64,000 nt of DNA from Trochalopteron elliotii (Eukaryota > Chordata > Aves > Passeriformes > Leiothrichidae): the NCBI GenBank assembly GCA_024734555.1, contig JANPWX010000168.1:737258-801257 (forward strand), given 5' to 3'. A model generated the notes under the pieces. That model did not search any database and had not been told where the DNA came from. It worked only from the letters and a program-made list of their open reading frames with translations. The position numbers and the translations under genes were made by a program. Within the stretch, counting starts at the first letter, position 1; each line of letters opens with the position of its first letter. Of this stretch, positions 50,501 to 64,000 are shown in pieces.

Positions 50501-53500
50501 TGTCTAAAATCTGGACGGTGTTGAGCTGTTCCCGTTTCCACTCACTTGGGAAAGGAGAATGACTGGGCACTTCTTTTCAACAGAAGGCTTTGCATGGCCA
50601 GAGAACTGCAGATCTGGTGGGAGCTAATTAATCGTTTTCTCTCTGCACACTGGGCATGGTCTTTTGCTTGTTGCTGAAAAAGTTGCTGGAAATGAATAGC
50701 AGAAAGAGGATTTAAAGAGTTTCCTTTTTCTCCCCAAAGCTGTAGATTTTTGCTTTGCAGTGGGTGGTTGAGGACTAGAGTGATGCCCAAGCCCTTATTT
50801 AGAAGGAAGAAAGTCCAACTAAGTTTACTTAAAGGAGATGGGTTTTCTTCTCAGCTGCTGTGGACAAAGAATGTTATGACACCCACGTTCACGTTCAACA
50901 CTCTTCCTAACAATGTCACATCTCTTCTTACTTCTTTTGCTGATGTGAACCCATCCCACTTCTTTTCTACCCCCAGCTTACCTTTTGTGCTGACTTGATT
51001 CTTTATTCTTGTTTGATACCTTCTGTCTTTCAGACTACCACTCAAATGCACAAGTTCCTGCCCCTTAACCTCACACAAACACGTGTTTTACTATCAATTA
51101 GCTTTGCCTCTTAACTCTGTTTTTCACAATTCAGTAAAGAGAGATGTACCTGACAAAGGAGACAGAAAAGGCTGGGAAGCTGGAAGGTGCATCTCCAAGC
51201 TTTGCTCCCAGGTGAAATATGTGTCCTCACTTAATCATGTACTGCAAAGTTCTTTGAGATCATTGCTTAAAGGAGCTGTGCAAGTACAGGCCACAGTTAA
51301 ATATATTGCATCTGTAATCAGGCCATAAAAGAGAAACCCTTGAACCACAGCTATATTGCTCCAGACACTGCAGTCTGTGGATGTCTTCTTTTGAAATTTG
51401 CTCCATGCCAACCAGCAGTAATAGGTTCTCACTGTATCCAAAACTCCTGCAGTCTTTTTCAGCCTGCACTGGCCATCAGCCCATCAACCATTCCACAAAC
51501 AAACATGTATTTCTCTCTGGATGTATTTCTTCCTTCTTTTTCATCTCAATGTGCAAGCAATTAAGTATTGAATCCTTAATAAGCCAATGTAGACCAGCCC
51601 ACATGACTATTTTTCCCCTAATCAATTTATTCAGCTCACATTGAGGGTTTTATCATATTTACAATATCACAGCGATTTGTGTAGGAGTAATAAAAGGTAA
51701 GGAGTAATTTTAGGGAAAGAAAATCCAGTTGCAGAGTTTTGCTGGTTTTGTTGAGCTTCAGTGTGTGTGGGTTCATTTCACCATTTGGGAGGAGAAATTT
51801 TGAGTTTCAGTCAGCAGAGTTCAGTTCCAGCATGGGAGGAACAGAAATGCATAATTAAACAAGCTGCAAAAAAATTTGGAAAATGTAATCAGACTCCTGC
51901 AAGCTGTCTTTTTCCAGAAGCCTTTTCTTCTGTTTTATCACTCTTCTCTAAGCCTTGGAGATGGACTTCACCCTGCACTGTTATCACATCAAAGTTAATT
52001 TATTATCAAAACGGAAAAAAGACCTGCAAGTCTCAGGGGCTCGGGTCAGAGAGACACCTTTGCAGCCTGGATATTTATGCAAGGTGACTCTTAAATACCT
52101 TCAATACTACATCTTGAAGTCCCTACAGGGTGTGCACACTATTGGGTCTCCACATTTCCTGGGCCCTGTGTCCCGTGTTGTATGTGATGGTGAATACCTT
52201 TGGACCCAGGAAATCATCCAGCTCTACTTGAGACTTGACTGTAAATCAAACTAGTAACTTCCTTGGCCTGCAGAGAAAAAGAATGGCAATGCTTTCCCTA
52301 GTTAACTAGTTAATTTTTGCTATTTTTAAGATTTATTGATATAATTGGAGTTTTAAAAGGCCCAGCTAAAATTTCTGGGTTGAATCTCTCCCCTAATTTC
52401 CCAAACCTTGCTTTTGTCCCTGATATTTCTATTTCTGCTCCATAAGTTATATGACTCAGAGTTGAGCAAGTTGTATATAATATTATCCCAAAACATGACT
52501 GTCATATTCTAATCCTGCTGCAAAAATAATTCCTGTACAGAGAAACTGTACATGCTTCTTGTGCAGAAGCAACAGAGGGGTGGTAGAGTCAAACAGCACG
52601 CACAGTACAATTAAAACTTAAAATCTTTTGTGTGTAAATTGCAGGGTATGAAAGTGTTAATTTGAGACTGGCTCAGGAGGAAAGCATGAGTTCCTAAGAC
52701 TTCTACATTAAGAAGCTTGATTTCTGCTATAGCTGCCACATGTGACCTGCAACACATGCTTTGTTTCATTCCCAAAGGGAAAATTCTCCTCTTACAGATT
52801 CAAGAGCAAAATGCTTTCCTTACAAGCACTTTCCCTCTAATTCAAGCCTCGTTTCTTCAGTGATACACACATAATTCAGGTTCCAGAAAGACTGGCTGCA
52901 CTAATGGCAGTGTTAATGCACACACGTGCCTGAATTTTTTCATTTCTTTTACCAATTTTGGATTTTTGACTCTTCATCTGATTATTGAACTTTTTGGGAA
53001 GGTAGAATGGATCAATTCCACCAAACAGCACAGAGGAAAGCTGTTTTCCAGTGTTTTCAAGGGTTGAAATCAAATACAAATACAGTCATTATAGACTAAG
53101 TCCAATATTGCAAATGCATAAAGATCTGAATTTGCTTCTTTCAGGGTGAAACCTATAAAACTGCATGGCCTGTCATCACAAAGTTCTTTGTTATAACATA
53201 ATGTATGCATATATCCCACAGTAGTTACATTGGACAATGATTAATGTTGGTTCCCCTTTTAGGAACAAAGCTCCCTTAAACCAGAGTTTGTCCAGAATCC
53301 TCCTGAGGTGGGTGTTGTCCTTACTCTTTTTCTGGGGGATGAAGGCAGAAGTGCCAGAAGAGCAGCCATGCCATCTCATTTTGCATTTTACCAGCTATCT
53401 GAGTTGCATCAACATAGCTTGTCAATGCTGTCACTCCTAAGACATGTTCTCCTCTTAATGAGTGCTGTAGCATCTTAGCAGATTTCTAAGCTCTATTTTT

Positions 53501-54190
53501 GATGATGTCAGGTTCAAAGGGAGGTCTAAGCTGCATGAAGACAGAGATGCCTATAAATGGCATCTGTTTCTCTGTGGCTACATATACCTTCCCATATAAA
53601 CATTGAATAAATCTCCTTATGACAAAGTTCTTTTGCAACTTTTTTTCCATACTTTTCTTCATACATCTTGAAGCCACTTCTTTATCTAACACTGAGAGCT
53701 TTAGAATGGTAGAAAAGAATCAGAAAATAAAGAGGGAGCATGAAACTAAGGAGTAGAGGTTTTGGAACTGCTGGAAACAAATTGGCCAGAAGAGAAAGAG
53801 GAGCAAGCCCTCAGTAGAGTTAAAGTGAGGGAGAAAAAAAGGAGGGCTGGGGAAGACACCAATTCTGATAAGCCAAGGGGTTTTTTGATGAGGAGGTGCT
53901 GTTATTCAGTTTAAACTAAGCCCAGCTTGTCTTTAATGACCTAATTATTCTTTCTAGCAGTTGCAGCACTCCAGCCCATCCCTGAGTCTGTGTTGACTGC
54001 GGTTTGATGCTCACTCTCTGGGCTTGTTTGCTGCAGCCCCAGGCTTTACATTTTGTTGATGTGCTGATGAGCCCTTTGACCATCCTGCTCTCATCACAGA
54101 TGCTCAGACAGCAGCTGATCTGCACGACAGAGAGCTGAGAGATGTAGAGAGCTGCAATGGAATGTGTTGGGGACTGTCCCAAGGGGCACT
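47589..54190. other. Gene-free stretch
   Basis: No gene is supported. An 8-base unit (atttgtta) repeats about three times near 47979-48003. Frames at 49573-49896 (minus, 107 codons), 51761-52087 (plus, 108 codons) and 51955-52254 (plus, 99 codons) lack motifs and overlap each other or opposite-strand frames. 48590-49090 is strongly AT-rich. 53700-53860 is purine-biased on the plus strand. Confidence 0.65.
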
Positions 54191-54191
54191 G

Positions 54192-54226
54192 GGTGAATGC
54201 GGCCCTGCAGGGTGCAGGTATTCACC
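54192..54226. repeat. Small nested inverted repeat
   Basis: Arms ggtgaat (54192-54198) and attcacc (54220-54226) enclose the palindrome ccctgcaggg. The combined structure is short and GC-rich. It may be chance. Confidence 0.6.
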
Positions 54227-57200
54227 ACAGAGGGGCTGAGTCACCAACAGAGTCTTCTGAAAACCATAGTTTTAACCTGAAGACCAGAGTATACAAAAAG
54301 GAAATTATAAGTCTTAATGAATAGCTGCTTTGAGTATGGATTATACATTGGTAGCAATATGCCACTGTTTATCATTAACCTGCAAGAGCTGTAATGTTTG
54401 AACTTTTTGTGCTTGTTTCAAAAGTGCCACAGTACAACATTTTAGTCTTTCTGCTGCAGTAACCACTGGTTGTTACAAATCCCTTCATGAATGCATTATG
54501 GAAAACTGGGGCAGAGTTCTTCACTAGCTAGCCAAGTGCATGCCTGCTGGGGCTTTGTACTAAAAAACAGTGAATAATTTTTTAAAGCCAAAGTACAGTA
54601 GAAACCCATTCTACACACATAAGCATGTTGCACAAGACTAATATTCATTGAAGTTCCCTGCTGCAATGTGAAATTCATGTCAGTTTGCAATGCAGAACTT
54701 ATTTTTCAGGTGTTCCTTTAAGTGGGTTCATTATATCATTTTGTGTGTTGGTGTCCTGAAAATAACTTACCTCTGTAAGTCTATTATTTTATTGAGTATT
54801 CATGTAAAAAGGTCTCATTGTACTTTTCTCTATGATCTGGTGCACAGAAAGTGCCTCTAAGGAGAGGCAGCACATGTTTAATTCTGCTCTGCTTTACTTA
54901 TTGGGATTACTACAGACAGAAAATCTCCGTTTGACATCTGATGGCTGCCACCCTACATGGCTGCTATTTGCACCATCTTTAGCAACACACCACTCACATG
55001 GAGGCCACTCTAAAGGGATTAAGATATTTGCTTTTTTTAGCACACCAAAAGCAGTGAGACCTGCTGGGTTTGAGGGGGCATCCCTGGAGCTGAGAGCCAA
55101 TCCATCTACCAAGACCTGACACTTCTATGGAGACATGATAGATAAGCTTGTGCCTCTACCTTTTGCTTCATTAAAGAGACAGGAGGTATTAATGACAGCA
55201 ATTATGTATTCTCAATTAATTTAATGCGTGACAATCCAAGAGACCATAAGTAATTACATTATCTGAGGAGTTTGTTAATTTTACTCGGTGGTTAAGGATG
55301 TAAGGTACCGTGTAGAAAACTGATCAAATGATAAGCAATGAAATACCCTATTGTTGAAGAGCAGCTCAGTGGAAACCCTTTTAAAAAGCAGTTGACATAG
55401 TTCTTTGTTTGGGTATTCGGGAACAAGGAGGAAAAAAAACATGTAGGCAGCTGAAAGATAGAAAAAAACAAGGAATTTGGTGCTTTGTGGTTTTTACATT
55501 CTTGGGCCAATCTAAAATTGAGTTGAGTGCAGATGCCTTGCTAGCAACACTCACAGAGGATGTTGTTGCTCTTCCCTTTCACCACTCTATGTGGTTTTTC
55601 TCCTGCTGTCCAGCTAAGAAAAGAAAGTAAATGGCAACATATTTTGTTTTAAGAGAAAGAAACATATAAATGAGAGCTCAGGCATCATCTTGTGGAAAAG
55701 TAAAGGCAGCAAAGCAAAGGGAATTGAGAAGTAGGAGGAAGAAAGTAAAGTAAGGGAAAAGGATTCATATTTAACAAAGGAACGGGAGCAAAACTAAGAA
55801 GTTTGGAAACAAGTAACCCCAGAACAGCCTAGCTATCAATATTTAAACAACTAACCAAATTATTTTATCGTCTCATGTGTGAATCTTACAAATAGTTACC
55901 CATTTACATTACACATAACTATTCCTCCCTTTCATAAAAAACAATGACTGAAAACCCTGAGGACTGATGCAGGTTTCATATTTTAAGCCTATTCTTGGCA
56001 CTAAATAAACAAGCTAAATGATTAAAGGGATATGTGTAGACAAGCAACTACAGTTGGGGCTACAGGCAAAGGAGAAGTTGAGCATCACTCCATTTTCTTT
56101 GAAATGATAACACAGAATTTAGCTCTTTCCCTCCACCTTTTTTTTTAAACCAGATCTCCATAGCCACAGTGATAAGCAAAATGAACAGCAAGAAACTTAA
56201 AAAGAAATCTGTGCTTCCCAGCTAGAATGGGCAGTTAAGATCAGTGATGTATAATAGAAATTATTTTCTTTGTTGAAATGTAAGTTGGATAAACACAATT
56301 TAAGACAAAAGGCTCAAAAGAAATGTAACCAAAACCAGTATAAGTTTTCCAACCACTGGAGCAGCGTTTCTGTGTCAGATTCTGGAGCACCACTCCATGA
56401 GCTGCAGAAAGGACAAGAAGCCACTCCGGTTTTGAGATGTAGCAGGCATTTTAGAGAGCATGGGAGCCTAAGTCAGCTGGACTTGCTTATCCAGGAGAGC
56501 TCTCTGGAACCTGATCCAGCCTTTTGGATATCCTAAACATTTATCTGTGTTTTGAGTCCAACTGAAACCATCCTACCTTGCTAAAGTCACCTTCATAATT
56601 AAACAGTACAGCAAACAACGTTATATTTTATTTCCTTAGAGAAAATTACCTGAATGTAAAAAGTTATATTGGCATTGGTAATTATGTCTGAAGCTGCAAA
56701 TTTCATTTCAACAACAATATATACCAAGTCAGTGAATAATACCCATGAGCAATTTAACACAATCAAACTTCCAGACATAACACCACCACCACATCTTCCC
56801 AAGATTCACGTGGAAAATCGTTGTTCATCACCTAGACAACACTTTGCTACTTTGAAATTTCTATTTCAGCTGCTGGAGGTTCCTCCTGGTGGCCAGAATT
56901 TACTGTTGGCTGGTGTACTGGGAGTTATTTTTTTAAAGAAGGCAGTTATAAATGAGAAGATGAAATGTATGTACACTATTCTGAAATAATCTTTAAAATT
57001 TTCTGTGAACAGGTTTAATTGTGCTTGTTAATTTGGTTTTTATAAAAGAATATTTCTGTCTTTTGTTTCGATTTTTTTCCTGAGGAAAATGCCAATTTTC
57101 ACTTTTCCCTAATGAGTTCTGGATCAGTTAAGATCACTTTTTAAGCTAAACCACTGAGTTTGCAAAATTCTCATTACTTTATCATGCAGGTCTCATGGAT

Positions 57201-60200
57201 ATATGAATATCATATTTTACAATTAAAGATGTGGAACTTTGCTTCTGCCACTACAATGACTGCTTTACAATTTCGATGATTGCAGGAAATGAGGAGGAAC
57301 TGCAAAAAATAACAACCAACAAACAATTTGGGGAAGGGGGAAGAGGAGAGCTTTAGAAATAGAGACATTATTTGGCTGACAGGCTTGGGCCACATGGAAA
57401 ATTTGGGGTTTAGATGAAAAATCTGGACCCCAGAAGAAGGTGCAACACAGTGCCTGAGACATTTCAGTTCTGAATTAATTGAAAAGCTGTGTGAGTTCAT
57501 TCAGGGGCACACAGTGTAGCTCTCCACTGTTTAAAATCCATGTTATCGAAGTGCAGGAAGACTCTTTAGTGGAAAAGTGGAGGCAAATGCCAATAACTTT
57601 TGCAAACCCCCACAATTTTGCTACTGACCATAAGTAGATAGGCAGGACATCCTTCCATCCCTCTTGCTATAGTCAGATTTGAGTCAGGATTGCAGACAAA
57701 GCTGCTTGCTGATTAACCCATTTGACTTGTCACCTAAGAGACTTGTGATATAAAATATGACTTGAGCTTTTCAAACAAATAACTCTAATTTCCATTTAAT
57801 TGATTTTTGACCTTGCACTGCAATTATTCAATCTTAATTTATTTCAGGATAGAAGAACAGCAATTGCATGTAAACTGAAGGATGCTGTAAAAAGTTATGT
57901 GCATAGGAGAAAGACTGAAGTTATTAAGTTAGCTTGCACTTGCACAGTAGACAGTTGAATAGTGTTGCCTTTTTCTACAATGAAATTATCAGAATCAACT
58001 AAATTCACAAGGAACACTTGGTGAAATACATAGAAGTTGGTGCAGCACAAAGTATAAAACCCCTCATTTGAAAGCAATTCTATTTCTCAGGGTTTAGGAC
58101 TGTTTTTTATTATTTATTACAAGACCTAGGAACGTGCTTGGAATTTTACACAGCAATGAGCAGTAACAGGTCTTGGCCCTGAGCAGAATAGAACTCAGGA
58201 GAAGGAAGAAAACAATAATACATTGGAGGCCAAATTTTGTTCTTCTCCCACAACCACAAGAACAAGGTAGTTTAAATTCTATCCTTGATATCCAACCCCT
58301 GATTTTGGGAAAAAACTTTCTGTTGATCATTCATTATCATCATCAAAATTGTCTTACTGATGTGAATATGCCCCTATTATGGTGATTATGAGGTTTATTA
58401 ATTTCAATTCTACCACTGTTTTTGCTATCGAGGGCATAACAGTCTATATTGCAGTGTAACATAGGAAAGATTTTTTTGCTGTTGAACCCAAACTACTGTG
58501 AAATGCAGAGAACGACCATTTTCTTAATTAGGGTATAGAGGGATTTTGTCTTCAGCAGAATAAATAGGAGAAGAAAGAGGAGGAGATGGACAGTGACAGT
58601 CTTGAGTTTTTGTTCCTCTAAGTGCAGAAGAATATCAGTGGTACTTAAGAACATTATTTACCTATTGAACAAGGTGTTAGTCACTCCTCTAGACTATGAG
58701 CCATCCTGACTTTGTCACGTGTTTAGGTCACACTACAGGAACACCGTTTTTTTCAAACATTTCTTCAATGAAAGAACTTGGAAAAAATAGGAAGTTCCAT
58801 TGCAAAAGGGTGAAAAAAATGCTGAATTCAAGTACATCAATCATGGTCCTGACTTGAACAAAACCTTTTAAATTAACCGATAAAAGATTTGGTGATGTCC
58901 TTGAAATCAGCTGTCGGTCACAAGCCCATAATCTCTTTGCAGTAGGATTGAATTTGGGGAATGGAAATTACAGGTATAGTTCAGAACTGACCTTGATGCT
59001 CAGGCACTGCCAGTATCCCAGTTTTAGATTTACTGCCACCATGCCAACTCTCACAGTGTGTGTACTGGTGAAGAGAAGGGCTTATGTACAAGGCCCTTCA
59101 TTTGGCCTTCCCCTTCCAGTTCCTCTCAGGGAATTGGCTGCACAAGAGCTTGGCGCACCTCATATTACCACTTCAAGTGGTGGCAGCATATAAAAAAAGC
59201 TCTTCCAATTTGCTTCCTATAGGTAACAAGGAGGCCAGGGTCAATTTTACCCACACTGGCCAATAACAAAGTTTAACTACAGCCTCTCCGCCTGCATATT
59301 GGATCTGATTCCCTGATCTTGTGCTCATAACTTCACAGTTAAAGTACTTGGTTTGGGGTGAGAAAGTTCCTGACACTGTATTAAGCATGCATTGTCCCAG
59401 TAATGACAGCAAAGGAAGGCAGGAACATCCAAGTGAGTTGAAGTGGAAACATGAGTTTGGGAGAGCTATTAGTGCCACCTGCATTGGCGGCAGCCTGCCT
59501 GAAAGGAGCTTTCCATAAGTGGTCCATAAACATGACAGTGGTTGAACACTTGACATTTACAGCTCCCTTTACATTCATATCCAAGGAGATAAGTATGGGA
59601 GGTTTGTGTTTGTGGTAAGGGAACTGCTTCAAGGAAATTAATGTCTGAGGGCAAAGCAAATTTGGAGAATGTAGATAACATCTCATTGGAAATGCTGCTT
59701 TTTGTAGAGTAAAAAATTCCAGCAAACCCAGGCATAAATACAGTTCAGGTGTTCAGAGCACAAATCCTGAGAGAAGAGAAATTGGAGAACAAAGCTGGGT
59801 TGCAGTGTCTCATAACTTTTGCAACTTTCTGAAGAATCAGCTCATCTGTCTCTTCAAGTATGTAAAAAATGCATCCTGCTTACAATGATGTATAGAGCAG
59901 AAATAAAAGGTCTCTACAGAATTTTTTATTTTTTTTAGCACAGAGAAATATATAAGGTGCTAAATATTTCAGGGCAAGTCAGGAAGATCAATGAATGGAT
60001 TTATAACAAACATCCATCTAGGAAATCATTCATCAGTGATACATGGGGATGTAATTGCAACTAACTAGGACAGCTAGCTCAAAACCAGGACATGCACTGG
60101 ACAAAATTAAGTCACAGAATATCAGTTGTGGATGTAGAAGAGAAATGAAGGTTGCCAAGAGATGGCAAATGGATGTGATCACAGCATTTACCTGGACAAG

Positions 60201-63200
60201 ATATATGAGCAAAGTACAAGGCAGAGAAAAATGGCAGTGGCTCTCTTACTCCATCAGTTGCCTTGTATCAGCAGCTGCTCTCATTAATATGTTGCTATCT
60301 ATGTTATCCATAATCAAAGTTCTATATTTCCAGTTGATTTACAGTATCAGACAGAACTTGTGTGTAAAAAAGAAATGTGCTCTCATTAGCACCATTGAGA
60401 ATACATTGTGGCAGAGCTTTGCAAAGAGAATTGCTGCTGGGATACTAGTATAGCTGCTATTGCTGTAGCGTAACAGTGAACTAATGAATTAATTCCTGTT
60501 TTGAAATATTCTCCAGGGGATCACTCATAAAACACAGGCCTTGTTAGCACAAGGAACAGAAATAGGTAACAATCATTTGCCTTGAATCTCTACATACTTC
60601 ACAAAACTGCACGTACACTGTTCTTTCTGTGCTGTTTTCACTGGGTGAATAATCATACTCAACTGGTATAGGCCATGTATGATTACTTAGAAATTTACAG
60701 AGAAAAGGGAGAGAAAGTAGTGGCAACTTTTTGGAATGACAAATGGGCTTCAGTGGCTCAGAAAGCGTCAGGTTTTTTTTCAGTTATGTCAGCTGATCAA
60801 ATCAGGTGTGTTATCTCTGTGGACAAAGCTTGGCTGTTGTGTCTAGCTGTGAGGAATAAAGAAAGAAACCAAGAGTTCTCATTTGGACACTATTAATTAC
60901 ATGTGTATATGCATATATTATGCACTGTATCCCATCCTCAGAGCTGCAATCTGTCTGGTCCTAGTTGTGCTGACTGAGAAGGTTAGTCCAGATCCAGATG
61001 CAGCCACCAAAAGACGAATCCCATGGTCTCATTAACATGCTTAAGTTACAAGCACAGGAGCCACTCACATAACTGGATTCCGTTGTTTGTTCCCTTCAAA
61101 GAGACAAAAATAAAGCAACCTGCAGTTAAGCAATGCCTGAGGAATATAAGTGTAAAAGAGAGTTTGGTGAAGCAATTCTATGAATAAGTGTTCTCCTGAG
61201 CCAATGCTGCTGTTCAGGGCTTTGAGGTAATGACTGAGTGCAAGTGAACAGGTAGGAAACACAACTGTGAGCAGAGTCTGGAGGTAAACATGCCTGGCTG
61301 CCCACCTGGTTGTGATGTGAGGTGTCTGAGTGACTGATCCAGTATGGTTGAGCATGAATAAAAGAGCATACTGATTTAATATGACTGCAAGGATAAAAGA
61401 TCATGTGTGTGAATGATTATCTCACTGACTGTATGAGTAGAAGATGAGGTGAAATGACAAGAGCCAATGAGGGAAAGTGGGAACATCTGAAATACAGAAA
61501 ACACTGACAAAATGAGTTGCAGATGGTCCATTGCTGATAATCAATGGAAAATCCATTTTGACAATTGACTTATATGTAGGATGGAAGTGTAGAACTGAGT
61601 GCATGAATTTTCCAAGCTCTGCTTGTCCCCAAGATCCAACAAGTTAAACTGGGACATGAGGAGTAATTGTAAAGAGTTTTCTTACTATTAACTTATTTTT
61701 GAGAGGACTTTCTTAAATAGATGCTCTCTAGATTTCTCTAAAATGACTTTATAAGCACTCATGCTGCACATAGGCAAAGGGCCAGCTCTTCCAGACCTCT
61801 TTCCAGAATGTCTGGTTAGTATAGCAGGAACACTTTTTGAAGGGAATTGGGATAGGAGACTTCTTTCTGCTAGGGATCTACTAGATTTATAAGCTTATTG
61901 ATTCATTAATATATATTTTGTTTCAATTTATATAGGTAATGTAAGTGACTTTATTCTTTTTTGCTCTTTTTTGGACAGTCTCTTGTGAATGTGGGTGGAC
62001 GATATTAAATATGGCTATAAAATACCACTTCATGCATTTTCATCAACAATTTTGTACTCTGTTGCATGAAAAGAACTCCACCACAAGGTATAGCAGTGGC
62101 AAATAAATCTTCTAACAGAGCTGTCTACCTGAGTAAAGTGCAAAGTATGGTTCACAAGATGACTTGCCTACCCAACAGATTTAACAAGACCAGAATAGCT
62201 GAAGTACCACAACTCTCAGCATGCAGTTACTCTGAATAAAAGCACATTCGTGCTCTGTGTGTAAATGTAATGGCATAATCACCTTAAGACTGATCTAACC
62301 TCCCCCCCATAGGTTTTGCAGCGTTACAACTTCAACAAAATAAGTGCACAAATGTGTGCATGTGTGTCTGTCTTTCCACCTCACTATAAAAAAATAGAAT
62401 TAGTAAGAAAATAACTTAGATATTCCTACCCTTTGCTATTTGTAGCACTCTTAAACAGACTTTGTTGCCTGCAAATTCTTTAACCTGCAAGGAGGTAGGA
62501 ATTAGGTACTTTTCTTCCAAGTTTAAAACCTTCTAATAGTTATTTTAATCTGGTTTTGTCTTGCAGCAGCAGCTTTCAGCATTGTGCAAAATGAACTGCT
62601 TCAGGGTATTAAAATATGCTATACAAGCTTCTCAGATCTGAAACACCAAAAATCAACTTTTCTTACTGGGGTTATATTTAAATGCCGTTAGCATGTTCAG
62701 AAGTCACAGAAATACAGATATTCATATGTATACAGTAAACCATGCACTTCTTTTCCAGCTGAAAGGGAGATGGGAGTAGGCTACAAACAATTTCCTTTGC
62801 ACTTCAGATGATTGTTTGCTGAAGACCCAAATGGATAGAAGAAAATCCTGCCTGACACAAGACAATGGCATGTTCTAAAAATGAAAAATAACAAGAGCAG
62901 TGGAAGTTACATACACAAAGCCTTCTGTTCCTGTCATAAATTGATAATCATGCCATTTTGGGTGGGAAGGTTATCCTTACCTCTGGGGCATAAAGAGTGG
63001 GTTTCTACTGACGAAGTGATTATGATATTTGAAAAGATAAGCAATCATAAATCTAAAATTATAATACTGTTTGTGATATTAGACAAGAGGCAGCTACTCT
63101 CTGAGTAGCTGGGTGGACCTGTTACAAGTGTTAGAAATAGCAGCAAGAAAAATGGCACAGGAATAGATTCACTTTATATAGCTTTTTTCCCTTTTGCTAA

Positions 63201-63792
63201 CTTTCACATAATGCAGCAGCATAAACTAATAATACAAAAAGACCTAATCCTCTCATCTTCAGTCTGTGGGAAAAATGGAAATGTGTATTTCCAGTATATT
63301 TTTGCAACATCATAAATGTTCCTGTGGTGTGGCCCCTCGCTTCTTCACAGAAGGCATCCATAGAAAGTGATGCCTTGTCTCTAGCAGGCCAAGGACTAAA
63401 ATCTAAGCACTTTGTCACAGGTCTCTTTGTTCCTGCAAACTGCATATCTTCACTAAGCAGCATTTAGATTGCACAAGTTTCCCCTGTATTTGGGTCTGGA
63501 AAAACATACAACTTTTGGGGGTCATATAGCAGCATAATACATACATGTGTCTCTGTCCCTCTTCCTTTTCAACTCAAGAGCATTTTATTTGTATTTTAGT
63601 TATTGTCACTTTTCACAAAATTGGAGAAAAAGAATTTTCTCACCTCCATGCAGGGAGCATTTTCCAAAAAAATGTCAACCGGACATTTGTTTCTGACCAA
63701 GCCTCTGGGAAACTTGGGCTTAGTCCTGGACCACCGCACACTTAATTTCATCATGAGTTTGAAAGGAGCAGGGCTGCAAAACTCTGAGTTAA
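54227..63792. other. Gene-free stretch
   Basis: No gene is supported. The plus-strand frame 60055-60453 (132 codons) and minus-strand frame 59173-59556 (127 codons) have no recognisable domain. The segment 58950-59560 is GC-richer and contains small palindromes (gaagggc and gcccttc near 59080; ccacttcaagtgg near 59170) and could be an old unrecognised repeat. A purine-biased patch lies at about 55725-55790. A C7 run is at about 62300. Confidence 0.65.
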
Positions 63793-64000
63793 ACTTGTGT
63801 TGTGTCCACCCTAAAGGCTGAGAAACCTGCAAGTAAAGCTCTCACTGTCTGCTGCAAACAGGGTTGCCTGGTCCCAGTGAGAGCCATGGAATTGGTCTCC
63901 AGTCCAGGAGGAACAATCATTCACCACCCCACCAGCCCCTGGAGACATTTATCTGGGTGTCCTCAGGCCAGCCTCATTTCATCCTCAGCATCCTGGGCTG
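63793..64000 (+). other. Frame open to the window edge (uncertain)
   Basis: After a TAA at 63790-63792 one plus-strand frame stays open to the last base. Its only ATG (63886) has G at -3 and G at +4, a favourable initiation context, and 38 codons follow to the edge, starting MELVSSPGGTI. GC content rises here relative to the preceding kilobases. An inverted repeat (gctctcactg 63838-63847 and cagtgagagc 63875-63884) ends just before the ATG. The frame is too short to judge and carries no known motif; sequence beyond the window decides. Confidence 0.12.
63838..63884. repeat. Inverted repeat, 10-bp perfect arms
   Basis: gctctcactg (63838-63847) and cagtgagagc (63875-63884) are exact reverse complements separated by 27 bases. 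A second, 8-bp pair (gtctccag and ctggagac) follows between about 63895 and 63950. Confidence 0.7.

Noticed and set aside
60055..60453. 132-codon plus-strand frame with a hydrophobic stretch
   Set aside because: The hydrophobic part is isolated, no family is recognised, and the surrounding DNA is ordinary AT-rich sequence.
1..64000. Endogenous retrovirus or other viral remnants, CRISPR arrays, operons
   Set aside because: No paired long terminal repeats, viral enzyme motifs, spaced direct repeats or tightly packed genes were seen; the sequence is of vertebrate nuclear type.

Overview
The window looks like non-coding nuclear DNA from a bird. The main evidence is a CR1 LINE fragment on the minus strand at about 27730-27972. 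It keeps a recognisable end of the CR1 reverse-transcriptase reading frame and the avian-type 3' terminus with an octamer-like tail. A second, more worn CR1 3' end lies at about 16626-16695. The rest is AT-rich and CpG-poor, with few recognisable repeats, which suits an avian intergenic region or a very long intron. Order or species cannot be read from the sequence.

Layout. No protein-coding gene, rRNA, tRNA, snRNA or viral gene could be supported anywhere in the 64 kb. Open frames are short (the longest is 164 codons), often overlap on both strands, and show no family motif I recognise. 1-8.3 kb is plain AT-rich DNA with two old tandem duplications. 8.4-12.3 kb is rich in inverted repeats, including a near-perfect 68-base hairpin at 10270-10337 and a 19-bp perfect-arm hairpin at 11635-11683. 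A 103-base tract of only A and C lies at 11227-11329, and a sister tract at 19766-19842. 16.6-17.3 kb has a CR1 remnant next to a GC-richer block. 27.7-28.0 kb is the clear CR1. 30.5-30.9 kb is locally CpG-enriched with an acceptor-like site and a codon-like frame on the minus strand. 46.6-46.7 kb has a dense CpG cluster, followed at 47.3-47.6 kb by a weak exon-like segment and a 24-bp perfect palindrome. The last 200 bases become GC-richer and carry a frame that stays open to the window edge.

No gene set working together can be described, and I found no evidence of a new biological system. The best leads are the 10.27 kb hairpin, the CpG-enriched patches at 30.5 and 46.6 kb, and the internally deleted CR1. 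Each needs alignment or transcript data to settle.
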